64,000 nucleotides of DNA from Tragulus kanchil. Its lineage: Eukaryota; Chordata; Mammalia; Artiodactyla; Tragulidae. Of this stretch, positions 34,790-45,455 are shown one piece after another. Within the stretch, counting starts at the first letter, position 1. Each line of letters opens with the position of its first letter. Made by a program: the position numbers and the translations under genes. The stretch covers positions 58,613,394-58,677,393 of the forward strand of contig JAIOJX010000006.1 in NCBI GenBank assembly GCA_022376925.1, written 5' to 3'. Under the pieces are notes generated by a model. It had not been told where the DNA came from. It was given only the letters and a program-made list of their open reading frames with translations, and did not search any database.

Positions 34790-36442
34790 TGTTAGGTTGG
34801 TAGGCTATTAAAGGGTTAACACAGCAGCCAGAGATTCCCCAGCCCTGAAAGAGTCACAGGAAAGGACCTGTTGCTAGGGGTAACATGGTAACCGGAGACT
34901 CCCTACCAGAGATTCCCCAGCACTAAATAGTCATAAGAAAGGGCCAGTTGTTAGGGTTAACACCGCGACCAGAGACTCCCCGGCACTAAATCAGAGGGTC
35001 ATTTTCTTGCCTGCTGGCACCTGAGAGTCTCTTTAGACCTGCGATAAGGAGATGGCCTTGGCCATAAAGATTCCTCACTGCATCTGGAAAGTGTCAAGAA
35101 CTTCACACCCCCAGCCCGCGGACACCTCAAAGATAGTAGGCTCATCACTGGACTTCCTGCCAAGTTTAAACAAAGAACTCGTTTCTGCGCCTGCTCTGAG
35201 GAATCCCCCTCTCCTTTTTTCCTGCTCCCCTTTCCTCCCTAATAAAACCTCCTCGTCCCATCTCCGGGGAGCGATTTCTCTGGCCCATCTCTCGGACCTG
35301 TGGATCTCGCCTGGGAACTCTTCCCAAATAAACTTCTTCCTAACTTCTCCACCTTTTTTTAGATTATAAGAGACAAGGCAGAACACTACATAATGATCAA
35401 GGAATCAACCCAAGAGGAAGACATAACAATCATAAATATCTATCCGCCCAATATAGGAACACTTCAATACACAAGACAAACACTTTAAGACATAAAAGGA
35501 GAAATTGGCAGTAACACATAATAGTAGGAGAACATAACACCCATTTTTCAGCAATGGACAGATCATCAAAATGGGAAATTAATAAGGAAAAACAGGCCTT
35601 AAAAAATACATTAGAAGAGATGGATCTCATTGATATCTTTAGAACCTTCTACCCAAATGGAGAATCCACTGAATTCTCAACTGAACATGAACCTTCTCCA
35701 TGACAGACTAAATTTGGGGTCACAAATCACACCTCAGTAAATGTAGAGAAAATTGAAATTTTATCAACAATCTTTTCTGACCACAAAGATATATGAGATA
35801 TTGATTAAAAGAAAAAAAAAAAAAACACGCTAAAAGCGCAAGCATATGGAGACTAAATAATATACTTCAAATAATGAACAGATTACTGTTAGGTTGGTAG
35901 GCTATTAAAGGGTTAACACAGCAGCCAGAGATTCCCCAGCCCTGAAAGAGTCACAGGAAAGGACCTGTTGCTAGGGGTAACATGGTAACCGGAGACTCCC
36001 TACCAGAGATTCCCCAGCACTAAATAGTCATAAGAAAGGGCCAGTTGTTAGGGTTAACACCGCGACCAGAGACTCCCCGGCACTAAATCAGAGGGTCATT
36101 TTCTTGCCTGCTGGCACCTGAGAGTCTCTTTAGACCTGCGATAAGGAGATGGCCTTGGCCATAAAGATTCCTCACTGCATCTGGAAAGTGTCAAGAACTT
36201 CACACCCCCAGCCCGCGGACACCTCAAAGATAGTAGGCTCATCACTGGACTTCCTGCCAAGTTTAAACAAAGAACTCGTTTCTGCGCCTGCTCTGAGGAA
36301 TCCCCCTCTCCTTTTTTCCTGCTCCCCTTTCCTCCCTAATAAAACCTCCTCGTCCCATCTCCGGGGAGCGATTTCTCTGGCCCATCTCTCGGACCTGTGG
36401 ATCTCGCCTGGGAACTCTTCCCAAATAAACTTCTTCCCTAAC
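34264..36442. repeat. Overlap pair K (34,264-35,344 / 35,361-36,442)
   Basis: Direct duplication with shift 1,097 covering the L1/LTR boundary and most of the 5' LTR. Copy 1 decays at 35,341-35,360 ('taacttctccacc') where copy 2 continues cleanly ('taacagcttgctgtcc'). Without recognising it, one would wrongly call two LTRs in tandem. Confidence 0.97.
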
Positions 36443-36477
36443 AGCTTGCTGTCCACCGTGTCTTTGCAATTCTTACA
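35887..36477 (+). repeat. Class I provirus 5' LTR
   Basis: 591 bp beginning TGTTAGG and ending CTTACA, inserted after 'gaacagattac' in L1 ORF2. Polyadenylation-type signals occur at about 36,337 ('ctaataaaac') and 36,424 ('ccaaataaac'). U3 carries about three diverged 65-77-bp direct repeats (35,912-36,090). A truncated duplicate at 34,790-35,344 belongs to overlap copy K1. Confidence 0.88.
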
Positions 36478-36479
36478 TC

Positions 36480-36497
36480 TGGTGCCGAAACCCGGGA
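36480..36497 (+). promoter_or_regulatory. Primer binding site, tRNA-Phe
   Basis: 'tggtgccgaaacccggga' lies 2 bases after the LTR. Its first 17 bases are exactly complementary to the 3' end of mammalian tRNA-Phe including CCA. Confidence 0.9.
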
Positions 36498-36847
36498 GGA
36501 GTGTGAGCCTCGGAGCCCTCTGCGAGTGCCCCTCCTCTCCCGCTGACACGGTGGGACCTCTCTGACCACCACCCGCCCCGGCATACGTGAGTGGTAAGTT
36601 CCCCTTATATCCCATTGTTCTCACTTGAGACTCTGCTCCGGGCCCCTGGATGGAAATTGCAGCCACGTCAGGGCAACCCTCCGCCCCTGTGGCTTCCAGC
36701 GACTACCATTGCAAAGACGTCTCCCACGGTTTTCGCACTCTCCAGTGTTCTGCTCACGCCAAGCAGAACATCTATCCTGTGGTCCCAGGCAGTCTCGGGG
36801 ACGCCTGCTTCTGCCTAGTTCCGCATCTGCCAGTCTCAGGTGACAAC
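36498..36847 (+). other. Class I provirus leader
   Basis: GC-rich leader between primer site and gag ATG. A splice-donor-like GTAAGT sits at 36,594-36,599. Several short frames cross it; none has a recognisable domain. Confidence 0.55.
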
Positions 36848-38658
36848 ATGGGCAATTCTCAATCCAAACCTGATCCTCAGACCCCTTTGGGCTGTTTACT
36901 CTGAAATTTCTCTCAATTGAAACTATCCCCCGACCTGCACCCTAAGTGGCTTATTTTTTATAGCAATACTGTGTGGCCACAGTATCCTTTAGATAACCAG
37001 AACCAGTGGCTTAAAGATGGAACTTTTGACTTTAATGTCCTCACTGACTTAGATAATTTCTGCCGAAGGAACGGGAAATGGTCAGAGATTCCTTATGTTC
37101 AAGCTGTTTGGGATGTTCGTTCCCGTCCTTCTCTCTGTGCTGTCTGTTCTACCTCCAAAGTCCTTCTTGCTAAAGAGACTCTGCCTCCATCGCTGATAGC
37201 TCCACCGCTAAGAAACACCAAACCCGCTCTCTCTCTCTGATTTAGACGTGGAAGCCTTGTCCTCACTTTCTGAACCTCCTGAAAACCTTTCTCCTCCGCC
37301 GGCTAGACCCATCCAGGCCCCGCCAGAAATCCCAACCTCTTTAGCTCCTGAAACTGTCTCTCTTTCACCTAGTAACTCTACCCAACCTCTGCCATACCCC
37401 AAATCAACCTCTCACCAGAGTCCACCAAACTCACCTTTAGCCCCCGCAGAACCTCCCCCCCACCTTCACTTTCTCCCACTTCCCCTAATCCCCACTTTTC
37501 AATGCCTGCACCCTCTCGAGCCTCGGCTTTATACCTGCCACTTCCATCCTCAGAAACTATGCGATCTTCTTCTTTCTATGACTCCCCCATTAGTGCTCAC
37601 AGTCACTCTAAAATTACGCCTGCTACAGACCCTTCCCCTATATGCCCATTTCGAGAAGTGGCCGGGACAGACGGAGTCGTGCGGGTACGTGCACCTTTCA
37701 CTCTTGCTGATCTCTACCAAATTGAAAAACGCCTAAGTTCTTTCTCTGCTAACCCTTCTTTATACATCAAAGAATTTCAATATCTTACACAAGCATATGA
37801 CATTACCTGGCACGATCTCCAGGTGGTCCTATCCTCCAGCCTAACTCCAGAAGAAAAAGAACGAATTCTAATTGCTGCCATGGCTCACGCTGACCAAACA
37901 CATCTTACTGATGACACTATGCCACTAGGTGTTGAGGCAGTTCCCAGAACCAAACCAGCTTAGAATTACCAACCAGGGCAACCTGGCCGTCAGCGGCAAA
38001 ATCAAATGATTACATGTCTGATAGCAGGAATGGGGACTGTCTCACATAAAGTAGTTAACTATACCAAACTTCAAGAAGTCACCCAGATGCCGGATGAAAA
38101 TCCGGCCCTCTTGCTTAATCGACTTCAGTGGTCCTAACTCTCTATACTCGAATAGACCCTGCCTCTGACGCAGGAGCCACCATTCTTGCTACTCACTTTA
38201 TCTCCCAATCGGCCCCTGACATTAGAAAAAAGTTACAAAAGGCAGAAAGGGGACCGCAGACCCCTATCCAAGACCTGGTAAATACGGCCTTTAAAGTTTT
38301 TAATGCCTGAGAGGATGAAGCCGAGGTCTCACATAAGGCCCAGCTGCAGCAGATTGTAGCCCTCCAAACCCAAGCCATGGTAGCTGCCCTGAGGCCTGCC
38401 AATGCCAAAGGTAAACAAGGGGGATCTAAAGGCACGCAAAAGACCCCACAAGTACCATTTTACAAATGTGGCAAAGAAGGCCACTGGGCAAGGAATTGCC
38501 CCAATCCCCGAGTCCCTAACAGACCCTGCCCATTATGTAACCAGAAGGGACATTGGAAGAGTGAATGTCCCACACGGTCTGGTACGACCTCGATGCCTCC
38601 ACATCGGAGCCCTGCCAGCCCCTCTCCTCTGGACCTACTGGGCTTGGCTGATGACTGA
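36848..38658 (+). pseudogene. gag: Class I ERV gag pseudogene
   Basis: It starts at ATG 36,848 with a myristoylation-type MGNSQSK. Matrix-like text follows ('DNFCRRNGKWSEIPYVQ') after an in-frame UGA at 36,902. A frameshift at about 37,240 leads to a proline-rich p12-like segment, and another returns to capsid ('PFTLADLYQIEKRLSSF', 37,690 on), with a UAG at 37,961 and a major-homology-like 'EVTQMPDENPALLLNRL'. A shift near 38,120 enters the nucleocapsid frame, with another UGA at 38,308. Nucleocapsid has two knuckles (38,460-38,570): the first reads FYKCGKEGHWARNC, Phe replacing its first Cys; the second, CPLCNQKGHWKSEC, is intact. The frame ends with UGA 38,656. Confidence 0.88.
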
Positions 38659-39020
38659 CACGGCCTGGACTCGAGGACCCCCATCACCCTCGCAGAGCCC
38701 AGGGTAACGCTCCAGGTAGTGGGTAAGTCTATTTCCTTTTTAATAGACACAGGGGCTACCTACTCTGTTTTGTCATCCTATGCGGGACCTTTGACTACTT
38801 CCCAGATCTCGGTTATGGGTATAGATGGTCAACCCACTACATCCTTTCAAACAGAGCCTCTACCTTGCAAACTCGATTCGACCTTCTTTACACACTCATT
38901 TTTAATTATTCCTTCCTGCCCTCTCCCGCTTTTAGGACGAGATATTCTAGCCATTCTAAAAATGGTCATGCTCATAGGCTTTGACTCTGCCACTCATCTC
39001 CTTTCCTTATTAGTTCCTCC
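38659..39020 (+). pseudogene. pro: Class I ERV protease pseudogene
   Basis: It follows the gag UGA in the same frame, the gammaretroviral readthrough arrangement. The aspartic protease signature LIDTGATYSVL is at about 38,740 and the second motif LLGRDIL at 38,930-38,950. The domain is open from the stop through into RT, so the protease itself has no stop, but there is no intact upstream gag to supply it. Confidence 0.85.
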
Positions 39021-40360
39021 TACCGATTCACCCCAAGTCCTCCCCGACATTAAAGCTAATCCTATAGTCTGGGACACAGCCACCCCAGTCATTGCTGCCC
39101 ACCATCAACCAGTACTCATTAAACTAAAAGATCCTTCTTATTTCCCATCGAAGCCCCAATTCCCAATTTCTGATGCTCACAGAAGGGGACTCAAACCAAT
39201 CATCACCTGGTTGCTAGATCAAGACCTTCTCATTCCCACCAACTCTCCCTGTAATACTCCGATCCTTCCTATAAAAAAGCCCACAGGAGCCTATAGACTG
39301 GTCCAAGATCTTCGTCTGATCAATGAGGCAGTTATTCCTATTTACCCAGTAGTCCCAAATCCTTATACCCTTCTCTCTCATATTCCTCCGAACACCACCC
39401 ACTATACTGTCCTAGATCTTAAGGATGCCTTCTTTACCATTCCTTTACATCCTGATTCCTATTTTCTTTTTGCCTTCACATGGACTGATCCGGGCACCCA
39501 GGTCTCACAGCAACTCACCTGGACAGTCCTCCCCCAAGGGTTTAGGGACAGTCCCCACCTGTTTGGACAGGCTCTAGCTAAAGACCTGACTGCCCATTAC
39601 CAGACAGCCATCTCCTACAATATGTCGATGATTTACTATTATGCAGCCCCTCTTATTCTCACTAACAACTAGACACCGCAATGCTTCTCAATTTCTTAGG
39701 ACAAAGGGGATATAGAGTCACTCCCTCTAAAGCCCAACTGTCCAGTCCCACGGTCAACTGTTTAGGAGTTAGCTTAAACCGCTCCTCAAAACTCTGACCA
39801 CAGATAGAATACAGGCACCACGCAGTCTGACTCCTCCCACTACCGCTGATCAAATTCTTTCCTTCCTAGGTCTAGTAGGATTTTTCAGACACTGGATACC
39901 CAATTTTGCCATTCTTGCTAGACCCCTCTATCGAGCAGCGAAGAAACCCCCCACAGGACCTTTGACTTCCCCTACAGAAGTGGCAAAAGCTTTCCATGTT
40001 CTTCGAGATTATTATGATCGCTTCTCCGACTCTCGCATTACCAGACCCTAATAAACCCTTTCACCTCTTCACCGACGAAAAAACTGGAATAGCAACCGGC
40101 CTTCTGGCCCAACCACTAGGCCCTGCCTACCAACCTATTGCTTATTTATCAAAGCAGCTAGATAATACTGTTAAAGGATGGCAACCTTGCCTCTGGGCTC
40201 TAGCAGCAGCCTCAGAGTTGGCAAAAGAATCTCTCAAACTGACGCTCTCTCAATCCTTATCGGTCTTTTCAACCCATAGACTTCAAGATTTACTAACCCA
40301 CTGCTCTTTCCCTGCTGGGACCCTCCCACATCCAAGAGTTTCACCTGCTGTTCATTGAAA
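39021..40360 (+). pseudogene. pol: Class I ERV reverse transcriptase pseudogene
   Basis: Open with protease to 39,672. Fingers and palm motifs include 'KKPTGAYRLVQDLRLINEAV', 'YTVLDLKDAFFTIPLHPDS' (first catalytic Asp) and 'VLPQGFRDSP'. A frameshift just before 39,621 moves the catalytic YVDD (39,621-39,632) to another frame, where a stop follows. A thumb segment ('FLGLVGFFRHWIPNFAILAR', about 39,865) lies in a third frame. A connection segment (from about 40,045, 'FHLFTDEKTGIATGLLAQ') returns to the YVDD frame. RT is dead. Confidence 0.88.
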
Positions 40361-40458
40361 ACCCCCTTATTACTCTATGCCCTTCTCCTCCTTTAAACTC
40401 TGCTTCTTTACTGCCCAAGTCCACAACACTCCCCTTCCCGCTGCACCCCTGCCCTGAG

Positions 40459-41160
40459 GTGGTAGAAGAACTCTCCCTCCCCCGAAAGGACTTGTTAGAC
40501 TGCCCACTCCCTAGCCCAGATCTGACTCTGTTTATAGATGGGAGCTCAATAGTGGATAACACTGGGACTCGTAGGGCTGCATATGCAATCGTCTCTGAGT
40601 CCTCTACACTGGAAGCCTCCTGTCTTCCAGAAGGGACAACCTCCCAAAAGGCAGAACTAGTGGCTCTTACCCGAGCCCTCCACCTGGCCAAAGGAAAAAC
40701 GGTCAATATATACACAGACTCTAAGTATGCCTTTCTCATTACACATTGTCATGCGGCTATATGGAAAGAGCGCGGGTTCCTAACTACAAAAGGATCACCT
40801 ATTACCAATGCTCCACTCATTTTCAAGCTATTAGAAGCTCTCCAACTCCCCCACAGAGTGGCTGCTATACACTGCAAAGGGCACCAGTCTCAAAATAACT
40901 CAGTAGCCCGAGCCAATGCTAGAGCAGATGCTGTGGCCAGAAGCCTGACTTCTGGTCTCCCCACTACTAACACTGCTTTATTCTTGACCCCCACTGAAAC
41001 TCCTAACTACTCTCCAGAAGAGCAATCACTCTTAAACACACAAGGAGGAGCATACTCAAAAGAAGGATGGATTACTGTTCAAAACAAAATAGCCCTTCCC
41101 GCCTCCCAGGCATTAGACATCCTAACCCAAGTACATCAGACACTACATATTGGCCCATGA
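40459..41160 (+). pseudogene. pol: Class I ERV RNase H and integrase N-terminus (overlap copy 1)
   Basis: An open 233-codon frame with the RNase H acidic residues in order: FIDGSS (Asp), QKAELVAL (Glu), IYTDSKYA (Asp), NARADAVA (Asp). The HxxxH half of the integrase zinc site follows, then a stop at 41,158. After another stop, 'CHIC' completes the HHCC pattern. 'WQIDFTH' (about 41,327) is reached before the piece ends at 41,395. Confidence 0.85.
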
Positions 41161-41407
41161 GCTATGTTCCATTTCTTAGAGCCTTTATTCTTTCATCCCA
41201 ATCTAAAAACTCTGATTAAATAGGTCCACTCACAGTGTCACATTTGCTCTGTCACCTCATCCCAAGAAGGGCTTCACATTAGGCCACCAGCACATCAGAT
41301 GAGAGGATACCTCCTGGGAGAAGTCTGGCAAATTGACTTTACCCATATGCCTCCCTGCCATAAATTGAGATTTTTGCTTACTCTGGTAGATACCTCACTT
41401 CACACCC

Positions 41408-42222
41408 CTGCTCTTTCCCTGCTGGGACCCTCCCACATCCAAGAGTTTCACCTGCTGTTCATTGAAAACCCCCTTATTACTCTATGCCCTTCTCCTCCTT
41501 TAAACTCTGCTTCTTTACTGCCCAAGTCCACAACACTCCCCTTCCCGCTGCACCCCTGCCCTGAGGTGGTAGAAGAACTCTCCCTCCCCCGAAAGGACTT
41601 GTTAGACTGCCCACTCCCTAGCCCAGATCTGACTCTGTTTATAGATGGGAGCTCAATAGTGGATAACACTGGGACTCGTAGGGCTGCATATGCAATCGTC
41701 TCTGAGTCCTCTACACTGGAAGCCTCCTGTCTTCCAGAAGGACAACCCCCCAAAAAGGCAGAACTAGTGGCTCTTACCCGAGCCCTCCACCTGGCCAAAG
41801 GAAAAACGGTCAATATATACACAGACTCTAAGTATGCCTTTCTCATTACACATTGTCATGCGGCTATATGGAAAGAGCGAGGATTTCTAACTACAAAAGG
41901 ATCACCTATTACCAATGCTCCACTCATTTTCAAGCTATTAGAAGCTCTCCAACTCCCCCACAGAGTGGCTGCTATACACTGCAAAGGGCACCAGTCTCAA
42001 AATAACTCAGTAGCCCGAGCCAATGCTAGAGCAGATGCTGTGGCCAGAAGCCTGACTTCTGGTCTCCCCACTACTAACACTGCTTTATTCTTGACCCCCA
42101 CTGAAACTCCTAACTACTCTCCAGAAGAGCAATCACTCTTAAACACACAAGGAGGAGCATACTCAAAAGAAGGATGGATTACTGTTCAAAACAAAATAGC
42201 CCTTCCGCCTCCCAGGCATTAG
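41408..42222 (+). pseudogene. pol: Class I ERV RNase H (overlap copy 2)
   Basis: The same RNase H region as 40,301-41,116, displaced by 1,107. The frame starting at 41,299 is an artificial fusion of the integrase start with the repeated connection/RNase H region across the junction. A missing C near 42,206 ends the frame early. Confidence 0.85.
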
Positions 42223-42404
42223 ACATCCTAACCCAAGTACATCAGACACTACATATTGGCCCATGAGCTATGTTCCATTTCTTAGAGCCTTTATTCTTTC
42301 ATCCCAATCTAAAAACTCTGATTAAATAGGTCCACTCACAGTGTCACATTTGCTCTGTCACCTCATCCCAAGAAGGGCTTCACATTAGGCCACCAGCACA
42401 TCAG

Positions 42405-43310
42405 ATGAGAGGATACCTCCTGGGAGAAGTCTGGCAAATTGACTTTACCCATATGCCTCCCTGCCATAAATTGAGATTTTTGCTTACTCTGGTAGATACC
42501 TTCTCAGGTTGGGTAGAAGCCTACTGGACCTCACAAGAAAATGCTCACACTGTATTCACTATTTTGCTAGAGCAGATAATACCCCGCTTCGGATTGCCCT
42601 CTTCCATTCAGTCCGATAACGGGCCAGCCTTCATCTCTCAGATAGTACAGCAAGTCTCTTCTGTTCTAAATATTTCTTGGAATCTTCACATTCCATATCA
42701 CCCTCAATCATCAGGAAAAGTAGAAAGAGTCAATGGACTGATTAAGGCTCACCTGGCTAAACTAACTGTGGAAGTATGTCTTTCCTGGCCTGAACTGTTG
42801 CCTCTTGCACTGGCCACGCTCAGGGCTACTCCTAGAGCCCCCACGTTCCTCAGCCCCTTTGAGCTCCTCTATGGTTGCCCCTTTCTTATCAATAACAACT
42901 TGCCTACTAAAACCCCTTTATTAGCCTCTTATCTCCTTTACTTGACTCTGCTTCAAAAACTTCTTCGAGAACACGCAGACCAGGTCCTGCCACAACCCAG
43001 TCATCGTGACACACCTAACACAAGTACTCAATCCTTTCCTACTTCCTTACAACCAGGAGGCTCAGTGCTTCTCAAAACATGGCACCCAAAGCCCTTGGAA
43101 CCACGGTGGACCGGACCACACACAGTGATCCTAACCACCCCAACGGTGGTTAAGCTACTGGGAGACCTGGCCTGGCATCACGTGTCTCAAATAAAAAGGA
43201 CTCCAAGCCACCTGGATCAATTCTCTACTGAACTCACCGGATCCACCAAGATCCTGGAAAATGAACATCCAAGACCCCTGGGACTCCAGGTGACAATCCA
43301 GACAATATGA
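42405..43310 (+). pseudogene. pol: Class I ERV integrase, uninterrupted frame
   Basis: 301 open codons contain the integrase core and C-terminal domain. The catalytic triad is present: Asp in WQIDFTH, Asp in QSDNGPAF, Glu in GKVERVNG, plus a C-terminal 'RWTGPHTVILTTPT' GPY/F-like segment. The zinc-binding N-terminal part lies upstream but is separated by in-frame stops near 42,265 and 42,327. The stop at 43,308 precedes the envelope remnant. It is the best-preserved retroviral frame in the window. Confidence 0.88.
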
Positions 43311-43449
43311 CCTCCGGAGCGACAGAAAAGAGCCATTTTTCTTCCTCTCCTGGCCGAAATCACTTTGATCACATCATTAGCTGCAGCTGGAATTAGCACC
43401 GGAGCTTTGGGACATAGTGTTTCTACTCAACAAAAACTTGAAGAAAAGC
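43311..43449 (+). pseudogene. env: Class I ERV envelope remnant (SU/TM junction)
   Basis: The only envelope sequence left is a furin-type RQKR (about 43,324) followed by a hydrophobic, alanine/glycine-rich fusion-peptide-like stretch and the start of the TM heptad region. It then ends abruptly at the class II LTR fragment. The whole surface subunit is missing between the pol stop and this point. Confidence 0.75.
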
Positions 43450-43451
43450 TT

Positions 43452-43497
43452 CAGCCGGGGGTAATCCCGCTGCCTTCCTTTCTGCGGAAGGCCCCCG
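43452..43497 (+). repeat. Class II 5' LTR, terminal 46 bp only
   Basis: Matches the last 46 bases of the 3' LTR (49,324-49,369) apart from a few substitutions, ending 'ggcccccgca'. The rest of this LTR is gone. Confidence 0.88.
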
Positions 43498-43504
43498 CAG
43501 AAGC

Positions 43505-43522
43505 TGGTGCCCAACGTGGGGC
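43505..43522 (+). promoter_or_regulatory. Primer binding site, tRNA-Lys-1,2 type
   Basis: 'tggtgcccaacgtggggc' matches the tRNA-Lys-1,2 primer site except for T in place of C at its fourth base, which fits decay of a CpG. Confidence 0.85.
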
Positions 43523-44225
43523 TCGACAATGAGAAAGTAGAAGGCAGCATCACTGTGCGGGTTTGAAAGAGAACCAATGAGTGGGCAACAAGGGCTTCAG
43601 CGTGGCACCTCCCTCTAGAGAGGCATCTTCTCAGAGTAATCCGGATTTCAAGGTGAGTCCCCCTTATTGGTTCTGGCGCAACGCCGTGAGTACGTGCGCA
43701 CAGAAAACCTTAAAGGCAGCGACACCGACTGAAATCAAAGTTTCATTTTTCCCTTCATCGCTTTCCTGTCCTTCCTCTCTGTCTCAAATCTCTTTTCAAA
43801 GTCAGTCAGCGAGCAAGTATTAGTTGCAAAGACAACTGACAGATCCTGGTCAGGGGTACTCCCTGACGGACCCTGACGGTCTTGCGGAACGGTGCCTTAG
43901 TAGCGGGAGCCCGGGTAGGTGACTGTCTTCTTTCCATATTCCATGATGAGGACTGGCTTAAAATTTTGTGGGCACGGGTCAGGCATTTAAAAGCCACTAG
44001 GGGCCTGCCGCTTGAAGACTCCTGTGACAGGATAAGGGGGTCACGGAATGGGCCAGAGCCTCTTAGAGCGCCCACCCCCAGCAAGACAGTGTCCGTGCAA
44101 CACTAGGGACTCCTTCACCATTTCACAAGCACGGCATAAGCCTGACTTCCCAGCCGTCACCACTCCCGTTAGGATTTTTGGTGGTTGTCCTCAGTGATCT
44201 TTCCTTTTTGCTTTCTTTCAACAAC
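43523..44225 (+). other. Class II provirus leader
   Basis: 700 bp between primer site and gag. A strong splice-donor-like 'caaggtgagt' lies at 43,649-43,658. It contains GC-rich segments and no recognisable coding domain. Confidence 0.55.
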
Positions 44226-45455
44226 ATGGGAAACTATATCCAATCTATTAGCAGAGCCTGGGAGCCTTTAAAAATGAAGAAGAAACTAGTGATGATGAGA
44301 GTTTCCCCAGTCACTCGAGGTCAAGACGTTAAGAAACAGGACTGTACTCCACACTCTGCCCTCCCCCCTTTGGAGAGATCACAGAGACGTCATGGGGAGG
44401 AAAGGCACTGGGGTCACCTTGGACAGAGAGGACCTATCCCAAAGACCCTTGGGAATCCTCAGTGCCCTTCACGGGCTGAACCCAAGTTTTTCCTGTAAAC
44501 GTTAACCCAGGGGGAAACAGACCAGACGCCTGGTATCCATGGGAGGCCAATGATCTAAAGGAACTCAAGAAGGCGGTAGCCGAGGATGGCCCAAACTCCC
44601 CATGGGCAGAATCCATACTCCAAGGGCTGGCTCACCAACCTTGTACCACCCAAGACTGGAAGATGCTATGTAAGGCAGTACTTCTCAGTAACATTTATAT
44701 CAAATGGTGTGCCTTCTTCAAAGAGGAATGTCATGCTCAAGCAGAAAGAAACCAGGCTACCGATCCCATCATTCCAGTAACTTTTGGAATGCTATCAGGA
44801 ATGGCAGACCAATGGAGCACTGGTATACAGCCGGCCGCCATTCCTGCCCCTTATCAAGACCAAGTAGGGCTATATGTCTGGCTGCCTGGAAAAAACTTGC
44901 TGAGGGCCCTACTGAACCCCCCATATCTGGTATAGCACAAAAGAATAACGACCTTGCCTCTTTTGTAGATCCTGTAGAAAAGAGCCTCCAGAGAAAGTTC
45001 CCTCCAGGGCCTTTAAGAGATCAGTTCCTCAAAATGCTAGTTTTGGAGGGAATGAATACAGACGATAAATTGGCCTGTGCAGGACAAAAAGATCGTTCCA
45101 TTGAGTGATGGGTTGTGCGCTCTAGAGATATAGGCACACATAGTCACCAAGCCCGCTCTATCACCAATACTCTTCAGGCTCAAACTGAGGCTGTCTCTGA
45201 GGCAATGACTAAAGCCTTATCCACTGTAATGGCATGGGCAGGGCCTCGTCCCAGGGGTCCCCTGCCTCACCCGAATCAGGCCACTGCTTTAACTGCGGCC
45301 AACCAGGGCACTTTAAGAGAGAGTGCCCCCAAGGAGATAAGAAAGCATTCAACCGAAAACCCTCCACTACTCCATGCCCTGGATGTAAAAAGGGGCATCA
45401 CTGGAAAGTAGACTGCAAATCTAAATATGGTAAAGATGGTAAACCTTTAAACTAG
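44226..45455 (+). pseudogene. gag: Class II ERV gag pseudogene
   Basis: It starts with a myristoylation-type MGNYIQSISRAWEPL. The frame is lost before 44,500. Capsid-like text continues elsewhere ('TFGMLSGMADQWSTG', about 44,790), then shifts again near 44,930. The nucleocapsid has two intact CCHC knuckles at about 45,286-45,405: CFNCGQPGHFKREC and CPGCKKGHHWKVDC. At least three frame disruptions and a UGA near 45,107 make it non-coding. Confidence 0.87.

Larger units (their letters stand above)
40301..42502. repeat. Overlap pair L (40,301-41,395 / 41,408-42,502)
   Basis: Direct duplication with shift 1,107, becoming 1,106. It repeats the RNase H region and the integrase start, so the raw sequence reads RNase H, broken integrase, RNase H, integrase. 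Differences include 'gcgcgggttcctaac' versus 'gcgaggatttctaac', homopolymer changes, and 'ttcccgcctcc' versus 'ttccgcctcc'. Confidence 0.97.
34790..43449 (+). mobile_element. Class I ERV provirus (ERV-F-like), 3'-truncated
   Basis: Order: 5' LTR, tRNA-Phe primer site, leader, gag, in-frame UGA, pro, RT, RNase H, integrase, then an envelope remnant beginning at the SU/TM cleavage site. Gammaretrovirus-like features are the gag MA/CA text, the same-frame gag-pro arrangement and 'YVDD' in RT. The tRNA-Phe primer is the hallmark of ERV-F. The 3' LTR, surface subunit and most of TM are missing. About 2.2 kb of the span is overlap (pairs K and L). Many stops and frameshifts make it non-functional. 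Confidence 0.88.

Noticed and set aside
34790..36477. Two tandem class I LTRs, or a solo LTR next to a provirus
   Set aside because: The first copy includes the same L1 flank as the second, shifted 1,097, and decays at its end. There is one LTR, doubled by overlap K.
35052..36666. Plus- and minus-strand frames of 103-164 codons across the class I LTR and leader
   Set aside because: They lie in non-coding LTR/leader sequence and change where the overlap ends; opposite-strand shadows of GC-rich DNA.
40301..42502. A pol gene with a duplicated RNase H domain (novel domain architecture)
   Set aside because: The duplication has the same length and near-identity as 14 other overlaps in unrelated DNA and ends abruptly mid-integrase. 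It is pair L of the tiling pattern.
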